Below, piece after piece: positions 38,508-50,400 of a stretch of DNA of 64,000 nucleotides. The translations under genes and the position numbers were made by a program. The notes beneath the pieces are model-generated. The model saw only the letters and a program-made list of their open reading frames with translations, did no database searches and was not told the origin of the DNA. The first letter of the stretch is position 1, and each line of letters opens with the position of its first letter. The DNA is from Aedes albopictus (lineage: Eukaryota > Arthropoda > Insecta > Diptera > Culicidae): contig NC_085138.1 of assembly GCF_035046485.1 (NCBI RefSeq), positions 325,558,129 through 325,622,128 of the forward strand, written 5' to 3'.

Positions 38508-41500
38508 GGGGGTGGAAGCTCAGGTAAAATATTATCTCCTGGGCGCCCATTAAAAACACCACCCCCGGCGAAGACTGGCGCTCGAGCCTAGCTATTTAGC
38601 ACTGTAGTTGGAGGAAATGCCCATGCAGAACCCGTAGCTTCCGGGAAGGTAAGCCCAGCTCCCTGGGTTAGTGGGTTGGTGTCAGGCCCTGCGAGCCAGC
38701 CGTAAAAAAGACTAGCACCGGAAAATCAACAAGAGAAGAATGCGAACCGATACCAATGGCGACGACCACAGCGACGAAAAGGGACTTGCGATTGGATGCT
38801 CGGTACGTGGAACTGCAGATCTCTCAACTTCATCGGGAGCACCCGCATACTCGCCGATATACTGAAGGACCGCGGGTTCGGAATCGTAGCGCTGCAGGAG
38901 GTGTGTTGGACAGGATCTATGGTGCGAACGTTTAGAGGTAATCATACCATCTACCAGAGTTGCGGCAACACACGTGAGCTGGGAACAGCTTTTATAGTGA
39001 TGGGCGACATGCAGAGGCGCGTGATCGGTTGGTGGCCGATCGACGAAAGAATGTGCAGGTTGAGGATCAAGGGCCGGTTCTTCAACATTAGCATAATAAA
39101 CGTGCACAGCCCTCACTCCGGAAGTACTGATGATGACAAAGACGCATTTTACGCGCAGCTCGAACGCGAGTACGACCGCTGCCCAAACCACGACGTCAAG
39201 ATCATCATAGGGGATCTAAACGCTCAGGTAGGCCAGGAGGAGGAATTCAGACCGACGATTGGAAAGTTCAGCGCCCACCAGCTGACGAACGAAAATGGCC
39301 TACGCCTCATCGATTTCGCCGCCTCCAAGAACATGGCCATTCGTAGCACCTTCTTCCAGCACAGCCTCCCGTATCGTTACACCTGGAGATCACCACAACA
39401 AACGGAATCGCAAATCGACCACGTTCTGATTGATGGACGGCACTTCTCCGACATTATCGACGTCAGGACCTATCGTGGCGCTAATATCGACTCTGATCAC
39501 TACCTGGTGATGGTTAAACTGCGCCCAAAACTCTCCGTTATTAACAACGTACATTACCGGCGGCCGCCCCGGTACGATCTAGAGCGACTGAAGCAACCGG
39601 ATGTCGCCACCGCATACGCGCAGAATCTCGAGGCAGCGTTGCCGGACGAGGGTGTGCTCGATGTGGCCCCTCTAGAGGACTGCTGGAGTACAGTCAAAGC
39701 AGCCATCAACAACGCAGCCGAGAGCACTATCGGGTACGTAGAACGGAGTCGACGAAACGATTGGTTCGACGAGGAGTGCAGAGCGGTTCTGGAGGAGAAG
39801 GATGCAGCACGGGCGGTAATGCTGCAGCATGGAACCCGACAGAATGTGGAGCGATATAGACAGAAGCGGAAGCAGCAGACCCGTCTCTTCCGGGAGAAAA
39901 AGCGCCGCCTGGAAGAAGCGGAGTGCGAGGAAATGGAACTGCTGTGCCGTTCACAGGAAACACGCAAGTTCTACCAGAAGCTCAACGCATCCCGCAAAGG
40001 CTACGTGCCGCAAGCCGAAATCTGCAGGGATAAGAACGGGAGCCTCCTGACGGACAAACGTGAGGTGATCGAAAGGTGGAAGCAGCACTTCGACGAGCAC
40101 CTGAATGGCGAGGAGAATGTAGGCACGGAGGACCAAGGCAGCGGAGGAAATGACTATGTTGGTGCAGCAGAGGACGGGAACGAACCAACTCCCACGCTGA
40201 GGGAAGTAAAGGATGCCATCCACCAGCTCAAAACCAATAAAGCGGCTGGTAAGGACGGTATCGCAGTAGAACTCATCAAGATGGGCCCGGAAAAGTTGGC
40301 CACCTGTCTGCACCAGTTAGTAGTCAAGATCTGGGGAACCGAACAGCTGCCGGAGGAGTGGAAGGAAGGGATAATCTGTCCCATCCACAAGAAAGGCGAC
40401 AAGTTAATGTGTGAGAACTTTCGAGCGATCACCATTTTGAATGCCGCCTACAAAGTGCTATCCCAGATCATCTTCCGTCGTCTTTCACCTAAAGTAAATG
40501 AGTTCGTGGGAAGTTACCAAGCCAGTTTCATTGACGGCCGCTCGACAACGGACCAGATCTTCACCGTGCGGCAAATCCTCCAGAAATGCCGTGAATACCA
40601 GGTCCCAACGCATCACCTGTTCATCGACTTCAAAGCGGCATACGACAGTACCGACCGCACAGAGCTATGGAAAATTATGGACGAGAACAGCTTTCCCGGG
40701 AAGCTGACTAGACTGATAAGAGCAACGATGGACGGTGTGCAGAACAGCGTAAGGATTTCGGGTGAATTATCCAGTTCATTTGAATCTCGACGGGGACTAC
40801 GACAAGGTGATGGTCTTTCCTGCCTACTATTCAACATCGCCCTGGAAGGTGTTATGCGACGAGCCGGGCTCAACAGCCGGGGTACGATCTTCACGAAATC
40901 CAGCCAATTTGTCTGTTTTGCGGATGACATGGATATTATTGCTAGAACATTTGGAACGGTGGCAGAACAGTACACCTGCCTGAAACGTGAAGCAGCAAAG
41001 GTCGGACTGGTGGTGAATGCGGCTAAGACAAAGTACATGCTGGTAGGTGGGACTGAGCGAGACAGGACAAGCCTTGGCAGCAATGTTACGATAGACGGGG
41101 ATATTTTCGAGGTGGTAGAAGAATTCGTCTACCTCGGTTCCTTGTTAACGGCTGACAATAACGTGAGCCGTGAAATACGAAGGCGCATCATCAGTGGAAG
41201 TCGTGCCTACTATGGGCTCCAGAAGAAACTGCGGTCAAAAAAGATTCACCCCCGCACCAAATGTACCATGTACAAGACGTTAATAAGACCGGTGGTTCTC
41301 TACGGACACGAGACATGGACGATGCCCGAGGAGGACCTGCAAGCACTCGGAGTTTTCGAGCGACGGGTGCTAAGGACGATCTTTGGCGGCGTGCAGGAGA
41401 ACGGTGTGTGGCGGAGAAGGATGAACCACGAGCTCGCTGCACTCTACGGCGAACCCAGCATCCAGAAAGTGGCTAAAGCTGGACGGATACGGTGGGCAGG

Positions 41501-41737
41501 GCATGTTGCAAGAATGCCGGACAACAACCCTGCAAAGTTGGTGTTTGCTAACCATCCGGTTGGTACAAGAAGGCGTGGAGCGCAGAGAGCACGATGGGCG
41601 GACCAGGTGGAGCGTGATCTGGCGAGCGTTGGGCGTGACCGACGTTGGAGAGCTGCAACTGCAAATCGAGTATTATGGCGGCAAATTGTTGATTCAGTAT
41701 TATCATGAATTTGATGTTAACTAAATAAATGAATGAA
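38508..41737 (+). mobile_element. Full-length RTE-clade non-LTR retrotransposon with 13-bp TSD
   Basis: Flanked by TGGTTCGTTTCGC at 38495-38507 and 41738-41750. It has a short 5' region (about 290 bp), one long ORF and a tiny 3' tail ending TAAATAAATGAATGAA, the simple-repeat tail style of RTE elements. The intact ORF and perfect TSD indicate a recent, possibly active copy. It inserted about 110 bp beyond the GAT array. Confidence 0.92.
38796..41708 (+). CDS. RTE-type endonuclease/reverse transcriptase
   Basis: A single polyprotein that nicks target DNA and primes reverse transcription from the nick. The N-terminal apurinic-type endonuclease shows GTWNCRSLN (residues 3-11), LQEV (33-36), GDLNAQVG (139-146) and the catalytic SDH (233-235). 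The reverse transcriptase shows FIDFKAAYD (about 608), GLRQGDGLS (about 667) and the active site FADD (about 708). The C-terminal end carries the RTE-typical WAGHVARM region. The 970 residues are within the family's range. The frame is open upstream to 38706 without another ATG, so the start at 38796 sits very close to the endonuclease core, and translation may begin earlier at a non-ATG codon. No frameshift or stop is present. The clade call rests on the motif pattern; the nearest named relative would be mosquito JAM1-like elements. Confidence 0.93.
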   Translation: MLGTWNCRSLNFIGSTRILADILKDRGFGIVALQEVCWTGSMVRTFRGNHTIYQSCGNTRELGTAFIVMGDMQRRVIGWWPIDERMCRLRIKGRFFNISIINVHSPHSGSTDDDKDAFYAQLEREYDRCPNHDVKIIIGDLNAQVGQEEEFRPTIGKFSAHQLTNENGLRLIDFAASKNMAIRSTFFQHSLPYRYTWRSPQQTESQIDHVLIDGRHFSDIIDVRTYRGANIDSDHYLVMVKLRPKLSVINNVHYRRPPRYDLERLKQPDVATAYAQNLEAALPDEGVLDVAPLEDCWSTVKAAINNAAESTIGYVERSRRNDWFDEECRAVLEEKDAARAVMLQHGTRQNVERYRQKRKQQTRLFREKKRRLEEAECEEMELLCRSQETRKFYQKLNASRKGYVPQAEICRDKNGSLLTDKREVIERWKQHFDEHLNGEENVGTEDQGSGGNDYVGAAEDGNEPTPTLREVKDAIHQLKTNKAAGKDGIAVELIKMGPEKLATCLHQLVVKIWGTEQLPEEWKEGIICPIHKKGDKLMCENFRAITILNAAYKVLSQIIFRRLSPKVNEFVGSYQASFIDGRSTTDQIFTVRQILQKCREYQVPTHHLFIDFKAAYDSTDRTELWKIMDENSFPGKLTRLIRATMDGVQNSVRISGELSSSFESRRGLRQGDGLSCLLFNIALEGVMRRAGLNSRGTIFTKSSQFVCFADDMDIIARTFGTVAEQYTCLKREAAKVGLVVNAAKTKYMLVGGTERDRTSLGSNVTIDGDIFEVVEEFVYLGSLLTADNNVSREIRRRIISGSRAYYGLQKKLRSKKIHPRTKCTMYKTLIRPVVLYGHETWTMPEEDLQALGVFERRVLRTIFGGVQENGVWRRRMNHELAALYGEPSIQKVAKAGRIRWAGHVARMPDNNPAKLVFANHPVGTRRRGAQRARWADQVERDLASVGRDRRWRAATANRVLWRQIVDSVLS

Positions 41738-41816
41738 TGGTTCGTTTCGCTGCTAGAAATTTTAAGCGTCGGTTACACTTATTGGGTAGTGCATGGAATA
41801 ATCGGTTTGTTTACTT

Positions 41817-42032
41817 CACAGAAAAAAATAAATGTTGTGTAATATTACATCTGAACTGCTGCAACCCGATCAATCCTTTGGTTGCATGAATATTACACAG
41901 GACGATGTACACATAAGAAAAAAAGATTTTACATCAAAACGATGTGTTCGTACATAGGAATCGTGATTACATTGATTATTTAGTACATCGGAATGTGTTA
42001 CATCGGGCGGGTTGCATTTATTTTTTGCTGTG
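41817..42032. mobile_element. CACAG-family MITE, copy 2
   Basis: A 216-bp element closely similar along its whole length to 21599-21810, with the same orientation and termini (CACAGAAAAAAAT / ATTTTTTGCTGTG). The flanks are TT on both sides rather than TA. Confidence 0.75.
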
Positions 42033-42083
42033 TTGCTACTTTCTTTGGTGTTTGACATGTGAACAAAGCTAGATTGAGTTTAA

Positions 42084-42199
42084 CCCTAAAAGGGATACCT
42101 TCATGGCCTCAGTTTTGTCACTTCTCTGAGTGTGTTTCATCAAAGACGAGCTCTGAAAGGCGGCTGGGGTTCAATGGACCCCAGGTATCCCTTTTAGGG
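42084..42199. mobile_element. piggyBac-type MITE, TTAA target
   Basis: 116 bp with termini CCCTAAAAGGGATACCT and AGGTATCCCTTTTAGGG, flanked by TTAA at 42080-42083 and 42200-42203. TTAA duplication plus CCC ends is the piggyBac signature. Confidence 0.85.
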
Positions 42200-42204
42200 T
42201 TAAA

Positions 42205-42440
42205 TAAGGCCGAAAATAACATGAGAGAGTTCTCTTCATCGACTCTCTCTTTTGCAAATTAGAGTGACAAGATGCAAATTCAATCTATTTTTTTAGACGC
42301 TAGATTTCATCGGAACTTGCATCGTAACCTAGCGATTTATGACCAAAAAGTGCAACCATACCTGCATCTTGTCACTTTAATTTGAAGAAGAGAGAGTCGA
42401 GGAAGAGAACTCTCTCATGTTACTTTCGCCCTTGTTTAAG
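42205..42440. mobile_element. Foldback element with about 60-bp arms
   Basis: AACATGAGAGAGTTCTCTT at the left and AAGAGAACTCTCTCATGTT at the right continue inward through CGACTCTCTCTT and GACAAGATGCA pairs. Exact borders are not clear. It touches the piggyBac-type MITE. Confidence 0.6.
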
Positions 42441-43800
42441 GACAAACGTCTTGAAATCCCGCTTCAACAGTGCATCAAAACTTCAGACGCACAAATCTCA
42501 AGAAGCAAGCTTCAAACAACAGTGCATTTTATTATTCTATCCTTGCTCACTTGTAATAAGCTTCAAATAAAAAGATCATGTGCGCTGGTTTTGTTTACGA
42601 AGAGATTTGTGCTCTCGAAATCGTGAGTAGGTGCCAAAGTCGGCCATTGTGGCGGCCATTTTGGGATTCTAACAAGTCTGTCCTTAAACTCAACCTAGAA
42701 ATATTTTACACAATTGAACATTGGCATGGTATTATAAGCACAGACAAACAGACGTAACTCTTAAGGTGTCATGATGCGTCACCAAGTTTTCAAACAAATC
42801 ATTGACGTTTTGCTTTTTAATGATTATTTGCCTCGCGTTTTTGAAGTGATAAAAAACTGCAGCAACGCAGCTGAAAAAGTATCATCGCAATCACTGCGAG
42901 TGAGCATATAGGATGATACTTTTTCATACGAATATTCGCTTTGGTGGCAGTGAATTATCACTTTGAAATTTCGAGCCACATATCCAACATGGCTGCCGAT
43001 GCTGATGATGCCGTAAAAAGCCTTAAAGGAAATTCATCAAATACTTTTGCCCGGTGTCATTTTCATGAGCACACTGCCACCTGTTGGGAGAACCGCGCGC
43101 GACACTATCGGCCATAATGGATTTCGATTTGACGTTTTGCTGATACGCACACTACTATGTACACAAATTGCCTGTAATTTTCGTTTGCATCATTCAGCAA
43201 CGTGTATTGCTGTGTGCATTCGAAATACAAATATCAAATGCGGGAGCACCAAATGCCGTAATATTTTCTAACGAGTAACCCCATGTCAATGGGAGCTTTC
43301 GAATCCTAGGTTGGCGGTGGTTTTGACTATGGTTGCTAAGTTGCCTTTGATAACACTGTGTTACCGCGCTTGGAGCGCGTTTGGGCACCGTTTGCATCTT
43401 GAACGCACACAGCAAAACACTGGCAAACGTCAAAGCGATCGAACATTAGCGCATCTGGTGGAACGATCGCGCAAATCAAATGAAATTTGAATTGATCGTT
43501 AAATGCATGTGCCAAGCCGTTTTGAGGAGTGTTACGTCTGTTTGTGTTATAAGCAAGATGCATTATTTTCCGAAAATTGATGACGGATGCTTGAGCCTTA
43601 AGATTGGTTTACGGTCTCTGTTTTTTCTAATAATCTCGGCATTCAATTTACCATTCCTATCCCCCAAAATCGAACGGATCGAAAAGTACTAAACGCACCG
43701 TGAACGCCCGTCGACTGACGAGTGACGATCTATCAAACAGAAAAACAGAACGCAGATTGCGATTTTAGTGCGTGTTCAGCTTGCAATCTATTAAAATTTA
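42441..43800. other. Upstream region of Rae1
   Basis: No gene supported. It should hold the Rae1 promoter, but no TATA box or core motif can be placed with confidence. Confidence 0.45.
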
Positions 43801-43833
43801 AGAATTTAATTCTTGAAATTACTTGATTTTAGT

Positions 43834-43913
43834 GTAAGTTTTCACCTACTTTAACGTTTATTGCACTAGCGAAAGGTATTCTGTAATTTAAACGTTGAAT
43901 CGACATGTTTCAG
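43834..43913 (+). other. Probable 5'UTR intron of Rae1
   Basis: GTAAGT donor at 43834 and TTTCAG acceptor ending at 43913, an 80-nt intron just upstream of the start codon. Supported only by splice consensus. Confidence 0.5.
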
Positions 43914-43942
43914 TGTGAATTGCCAGCCGTAAACCGACCACA

Positions 43943-45087
43943 ATGTTCGGCGCAACGCTTGGCGGTGCTTCCGCCTTCGGAGCAACAGCGGCGGCCCCAA
44001 CCAATCCGATGAAGGACTTTGAGGTGACGTCGCCTCCGGAGGATACCGTTTCGGCCATGGAGTTCAGCCCTGCTACGTTGCAGCAGAACTTTCTGATTGC
44101 CGGCAGTTGGGATTGCAGTGTGCGCTGCTGGGAAGTCGAGCAGACCGGCAAAACGGTGGGTAAATCCATCAAGACCATGGGCGGCCCCGTGCTGGATGTT
44201 TGCTGGGCTGACGACGGGAGTAAGGTCTTTATCGCGTCGGCTGATAAGCAGGTTAGTGCATTGAACGAGTGAGTTCTCGTCAGCCTTATCTTCAGACTAA
44301 TCTTTGTCGCTTCTAGGTGAAATGCTGGGATTTGGCTTCCGATCAAGTTGTTCAGGTCGCACAGCATGATGCTCCGGTTAAGACATGCCATTGGGTGAAG
44401 GGAACCAACTACACCTGCCTGATGACCGGATCGTGGGACAAAACTCTGAAATTCTGGGACACCCGAACGCCGCAGCCGATGATGTCGATTCAACTTCCGG
44501 AACGGTGTTACTGCGCTGACGTCGATTATCCAATGGCCGTCGTTGGCACGGCCGGAAGGCATGTCCTGATCTATTCCCTGGAAAACAAACCAACCCAGTA
44601 CAAACAACAGGAGAGTCCACTCAAGTACCAGCACCGAACGGTTTCCATTTTCCGTGACAAGAAGAAAGCTCCCACCGGATATGCCCTTGGCTCGATTGAG
44701 GGTCGTGTGGCTATTCAGTATGTGAATCCGATCAATCCGAAGGACAATTTCACGTTCAAGTGCCATCGATCGAACGGGTCCAATGGGTATCAGGATATCT
44801 ACGCCGTAAACGACATTGCATTCCACCCTGTCCATGGAACTTTGGCCACCGTCGGATCGGATGGCACGTTCAGCTTCTGGGACAAGGACGCCCGAACGAA
44901 GCTCAAGTCGTCGGAAACGATGGATCAATCCATCACCAAGTGTTGCTTCAACGCCACGGGCCAGATCTTTGCCTACACTGTCGGATACGATTGGTCCAAA
45001 GGGCACGAGTACAACAATCCCCAGAAGAAGACGTACATTTTCCTGCGTTCCTGCTACGAAGAGCTGAAACCCCGGGCAAATAACTAA
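43943..45087 (+). CDS. Rae1: mRNA export factor Rae1 (Gle2), WD40 beta-propeller
   Basis: Rae1 binds the GLEBS segment of Nup98 at the nuclear pore and helps export mRNA; it also acts in the spindle checkpoint. The protein is 359 residues, close to fly and human Rae1 (about 346-368). Two coding exons, 43943-44251 and 44317-45087, flank a 65-nt phase-0 intron (GTTAGT...TTCTAG). A Gly/Ala-rich N-terminus ([18 protein letters not shown]) is followed by WD repeats with [12 protein letters not shown] (residue 54 on), ADKQ/VKCWDL spanning the splice, [17 protein letters not shown] and [18 protein letters not shown]. It ends with the conserved [20 protein letters not shown]. The start has a fair context (ACCACAATG). 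No disruption is seen. It lies tail-to-tail with NDUFB3 across a transposon nest. A minus-strand frame over the same bases is a shadow. Confidence 0.96.
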
Positions 45088-45136
45088 ACATTGCTAAAAG
45101 TATGTACTACACTGAATATATTTTCTCTTTTCCTTC

Positions 45137-45142
45137 AATAAA
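45137..45142 (+). terminator. Rae1 polyadenylation signal AATAAA
   Basis: A canonical hexamer 50 nt after the stop codon, in an AT-rich 3'UTR. Confidence 0.7.
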
Positions 45143-45563
45143 CATACATATAAGCAGGGTGTAAACTACCTGGCAACCCCTAAGTCAGAGAACCAATATT
45201 TGGATCTGGATAATGAGAAAATCAAGAAACGTTCATTTGAATATCATGCTCACTGAATCGAATTTTAACCATCGCGCAACAATAAAATGACAATGTCGCA
45301 ACCTGTATTGGCAGCGACCGCTGCGACATTCCACCTAATGTGACGAGAGTTTGTCCTAACTTGAACAGAATGAATAGGATATAACTACACCACGCTTAGA
45401 GATTTTCAAGCCTTCTATTGCGAATTTCGAGAAGTAACTTCGAGTCGATAAACACTGCAACGCTGATGAAGATCTATAATCAAACAGTTTCGTTTTGGGT
45501 TTAGTAGTAATCGATTAGTCACTAGTTGAAAAGTACGCAACTATTTCAGCTTCTGTTTTGTCA
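45143..45563. other. Rae1 downstream spacer
   Basis: No gene or element recognised. Confidence 0.5.
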
Positions 45564-45575
45564 CCAACAAACATT

Positions 45576-46896
45576 TTCGAGATCATGTCTTACTTACCTT
45601 TATCTTACCGATCAGGCTAAGGCCGGGTGGCCTCTGCTGTACATAGTAGCCGTCTCCATTCCACTCGGTCCATGGCTGTTTGTATCCAGTTCCGCACTCT
45701 GCGTAGGGTCCGCAGACTTGGTCCTCCACTTGGTCGACCCACCTAAGCTCGCTGCGCACCACGTCTTCTTGTACCGGTCGGATGACTCTCGAGAACCATT
45801 TTAGTCGGGTTGCTATCCGACATCCTGATGACGTGACCCGCCCATCGTAGCCTCCCGATTTTCGCGGTATGGACGATGGTTGGTTCTCTTAGCAGCTGAT
45901 GCAGCTCGTGGTTCATTCGCCTTCTCCAAGTCCCGTTTTACATCTGCACTCCGCCGTAGATGGTACGCAACACCTTCCGTTCGAAAACTCCATGGGCGCG
46001 TTGGTCCTCTGCACGTAGGGTCCATGTTTCGTGCCCATAGAGGACGACCGGTCTAATCAGCGTTTTGTAGATGGTTAACTTAGTGTTACGGCGAACTTCA
46101 TTCGATCGTAGAGTTCTGCGGAGTCCAAAGTAGGCACGATTTCCTGCCACAATGCGCCTCTGAATTTCCCTGCTGGTGTCGTTGTCGTCGGTCACCAGTG
46201 AGCCCAAGTACACGAATTCTTCAACCGCCTCGATTTCATCACCGTCGATATGAATTCGGGGTGGCGGGCGCGGTGATTCCTCCCTGGAGCCCTTTGCCAT
46301 CATGTATGTACTTTGTCTTCGACACATTAATGACTAATCCGATTCGCCTGGCTTCACTCTTTAGTCGGATGTACGTTTCCGCCATCGTCTCAAATTTACG
46401 AGCAATAATATCAATATCATCGGCGAAACCAAGCAGCTGAACAGACTTCGTGAAAATCGTCCCACTCGTGTTTATCCCCGCTCTCCTTATTACACCCTCT
46501 ACAGCAATGTTGAACAGCAAGCACGAAAGACCATCACCTTGCCGTAACCCTCTGCGAGATTCGAAGGGACTCGAGAGTGTCCCTGATACTCGAACTACGC
46601 ACATCACTGGATCCATCGTCGCCTTGATCAATCGTATCAGTTTATCCGAGAATCCGTATTCGTGCATAATCTGCCATAGCTGTTCTCGATCGATTGTATC
46701 ATACGCCGATTTGAAATCGATGAACAAGTGATGTGTGGGCACGTTGTATTCGCGGCATTTCTGCAACACCTGTCTGATATTGCCCCACGAACTCTCTTGC
46801 AATCGGTGATAGACGGCGGCATAAAATTTGAGAGAGTATCTTATAGGCAGCGCTCAGTAGTGTGATCGCGCGGTAGTTCCCGCAATCCAACTTGTC
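45576..46896 (-). pseudogene. 3' half of a decayed RTE copy (reverse transcriptase part)
   Basis: The minus strand encodes RTE reverse transcriptase in frameshifted pieces: [18 protein letters not shown] (about 46880-46825), [27 protein letters not shown], the active site FADDID (about 46425), then EFVYLGSLV and TLIRPVVLYGHETW. Several frame breaks make it nonfunctional. It ends in a GGTAAGATAAAGGTAAGTAAG-like tail near 45590. CCAACAAACATT at 45564-45575 recurs at 53576-53587, marking the two ends of the original insertion. The upstream half is at 52399-53575, displaced by later insertions. It is a different family from the intact RTE at 38508. Confidence 0.88.
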
Positions 46897-46911
46897 GCCC
46901 TTTTTGTAGAT

Positions 46912-47166
46912 CTCCTCTCTCTCTCTTCTTGGCGTAACGTCCTCACTGGGACAAAGCCTGCTTCTCAGCTTAGTGTTCAATGAGCACTTCCACAGTTTTT
47001 AACTGAGAGCTTCCTCTGCCAATGACCACTTTGCATGTGTATATCGTGTGGCAGGCACGAAGATACTCTATGCCCAAGGAAGTCAAGTAAATTTCCTTTA
47101 CGAAAAGATCCTGGACCGACCGGGAATCGAACCCGTCACCCTCAGCATGGTCATGCTGAATACCCG
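46912..47166 (-). mobile_element. Feilai SINE, main part
   Basis: A minus-strand tRNA-related SINE recognised as Aedes Feilai. Its B box GGGTTCGATTCCCGG is near 47125, followed by the body (CCTTGGGCATAGAGTATC, GCTGAGAAGCAGGC) and a GAGAGAGAG tail at 46912. The head lies at 52359-52383, split off by the gypsy insertion, for a total of about 280 bp. Its target duplication GCCCTTTTTGTAGAT is present at 46897-46911 and 52384-52398, inside the reverse transcriptase region of the old RTE. It is noncoding and pol III-type. Confidence 0.9.
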
Positions 47167-47340
47167 TGTCGTAACTGAGGTTAGGCCGAATCGGATTCCG
47201 TGAAAGTAAACACGCGTCCTTCTGCTTCCAACTCAGAACAATGAATGACGTTTATTTCAGTTATGAACATGATACATTGGTAGACCGGAGTCATGAAGTA
47301 ATCAAGGTTATTATAATGAAAGGTAATACCATTTATAACA
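47167..47340 (-). repeat. LTR (3' in element orientation)
   Basis: 174 bp, TG...CA-type ends (TGTCGTAAC...TTTATAACA on +), identical to 52180-52353. Confidence 0.95.
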
Positions 47341-47423
47341 TATTTTCCCCCCTTGAAAGAGATTTCTTCTTGTTCCTTTCATTTGAACGAACAACAATCA
47401 AATTAGTATGTTAGTTACACAAG

Positions 47424-50400
47424 TTATAAGTCCAGTCTACGCGGAGGCCTTCTTTCTCGAGTAGATTTTCGAATAGTGCCCAACCCAGGCTCTGATGGTT
47501 TTGATTTTACGCTCCGCTCATTACATGGACTTGAATTGGAGCCACCATCTCTGAGCGCAATGCTGACAGGTGTACGAATAGTCTGTTCCAAGTTTGTGCT
47601 ATGGTCAAAGTTAATTGAAACGTCGATGTTTGGATCAGTCTCATTGAGTTCAGATTTCACTTGTATTACAGGTTGTGAAGTGGGTTGTATGTCATGTACA
47701 AGCTTACGTTGACTGCTGTTTATCACTGGGTCACGTGTCATAGGATCCTGTCGATTTATGGCTCCGGGTCTCAGCTGATCAATGTGGCGTTTCCACATTC
47801 TACCATCATCTAGTTCAACCATGTAATGAAGCTTCCCAATCCGTTCAGCTACCACACCAAATCTCCATCTTTCGTTAGAGAGAAAATCGCGGGCAGCCAC
47901 CCTGTCATTTACGGAGAATGAACGTATCGTAGTATCTTCCCCACGAGGAGAATTCTGGACGCCTATTTTCGGAACCATTAAATCAACTCTAGATTTGATC
48001 TGACGCCCAAATACCATCATTGATGGACTCTGTCCGGTAGCTGGATGGACGGTAACTCTGTAGGTCATCAAGATCTTTTGAAGCGCCGCATGTACCTCGG
48101 AACGTGGGCAGTTGAGTGCTTTGAGTTTATCCTTAAACGTTTGTACGTACCGCTCCGCCTGGCCGTTGGTGGCGGGATGGTACGGTGCTCCCATCTTATG
48201 AATGATGCCATTATTCTTGAGAAAACGCTGAAAATGCTCAGATGTGAACTGGGTTCCTCTGTCCGTAACCAAAACCGACGGTAATCCGAAATTTGCGAAA
48301 AATTCGCGCATTGTTCTGATGGTTGTTTCCGTCGTTATGTCTGGTACCACTTTAACCTCCGGCCACTTGCTGTGAGCGTCAACCATAATCAAAAAGTATA
48401 GCCCTAGGAACGGTCCTGCAAAGTCAGCATGTACCCTTTGAAACGGTTCAACGGGTCGCTCCCAGCAGTGTACTGCTACCTTCGGTGGATCAGCTCTAGT
48501 GCGTGCACAGTCAACACAATTTTTGGCTAAATCTTCGATGGCCCGGTCTATATTCTCCCACCAGCAGTAGGATCGCGCAAGAGACTTCATACGGGAAACT
48601 CCAAAATGCCCCGAATGCAATTCGTCGAGAACGCGACCACGAAGAGGTGGTGGAATGTACACACGGATTCCCCTCATCAAACATGAACCTTGCATCGTAA
48701 AATCGTTCTGGTTAACTCCAAACCTGTAGCAACCGTCGACCGCTCGACCGGATCTCAGACCTTGAATCAGTTCCTTAACGTTTTTGTCCTGAACTGTGTA
48801 TTCCTCGAGCTCTTGCACAGTAACTGGCAACGTTTCAATTTGATTGATTTGCACGATGTCGATTTCTTCCACTTGTTTCCGGTTCCCAGAATCACCAATT
48901 GGCAGTCGTGACATTCCATCCGCATTACCATGATCTTTAGAAGCCCGATAACGTATTTCGAAATCAAAAGACTCCAAAAACACAGCATAATGTTGCATGC
49001 GTAGCGCTGACATCGTCGGAAGTCCTTTGTTCGGCGAAAAGATTTGCACCACCGGTTTGTTATCCGTGACCAACGTGAATTTCCGGCCAAATAGGTACTG
49101 GTAAAACTTTCGCACACCGAAAATTATAGCATAAGCCTCCTTGTCAATCTGAGTGTAGTTCTGTTGAGTAGTGTTCAATGTCTGTGAAGCATACTGAATG
49201 GGTCGCTCCGTGCCATCTGGGTAAATGTGGCTCAATACAGCTCCAACTCCGTAAGGCGAAGCATCGGTAGCTAAATCCAGAGGAACACTAGAATCGTAGT
49301 GCGCCAATACTCGATCAGATTGCATTTCTGCCTTAATCCATTTGAACGCTTTTTCACAGCTTTCATTCCACGCAAACGGCATCTTCTCTTTAAGCAAACT
49401 GTTGAGGGGATACAGTTTTGTGCTCAGGTCGTTGATAAACCTGCCATAGTAGTTTACAAGTCCCATGAAAGCTCGCACCTGGTCTCTGTTCTCTGGACGC
49501 GGCATCCTTTGAATTGCGTCAACTTTCTGTGGCATCTTGTGTATCCCCTGGCGATCGACAATGTACCCGCAATATTCTATGCTGTCAGCAAAGAATTCGC
49601 ATTTGTCCACATTTACACGTATGTTGTATTCATGGAACCTCTTCAATACTTCTCGCAACCTAGAGAGATGGGTTTCGTCGTCAGGGCCCGTGATTTTCAC
49701 ATCATCCAAAAATACCGTCACTCCAGGGATCCCTTGAAGAATCTGCGAAATTTCCCTCTGGAAGATCGCAGGTGCAGAGGCGACTCCGTACATGAGTCTC
49801 GTCGGCTGATACAGTCCCAGATGTGTATTAAGCGTCAACATTGGTTGGTGCTCCGGAAGAACCATCATCTGTAAATAAGCTTGAGCCAGATCAAGCTTCG
49901 TGAATTTTTCCCCACCCGCCATGTCCGAGAACAGTTCATTGACCGTAGGCAAAGGATACTCATCCACCAGTAGACATCTATTAACAGTGAGCTTGTAGTC
50001 ACCACAGAGCCGAACTTTGTTATCGGATTTCATCACAGGTACTATGGGTGTTGCCCACTCACTTCTGTTCACCTTAACCAAAACACCGCTCTCAACCAAA
50101 CTGTTGATCTCCTGCTCTACCACGTCTCGAATGGAAAAGGGAAGGGAACGCGCTTTGAGGAAAATAGGTTTAGAATCAGATTTCAGGTGCAGAGAAGCGT
50201 GGATCTTATCAATCTTACCAATAGACTCATCGAAAACTGAAGCGAACTCCTCCAACAAACCTTTTACGGCACCGGGCATGGAAGTACGCAACGAGATCCT
50301 GTTAACATCTACAACCGTCCCTCTCATAATCTCGTTCCAATCGAGGCGTAGGGTGCGCATCCATTCACGACCCAACAACGGACGACGTGCAGCATCCACC

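Noticed and set aside
43888..45006. 372-codon minus-strand frame
   Set aside because: Antisense shadow of Rae1; it crosses the Rae1 intron and has no domain.
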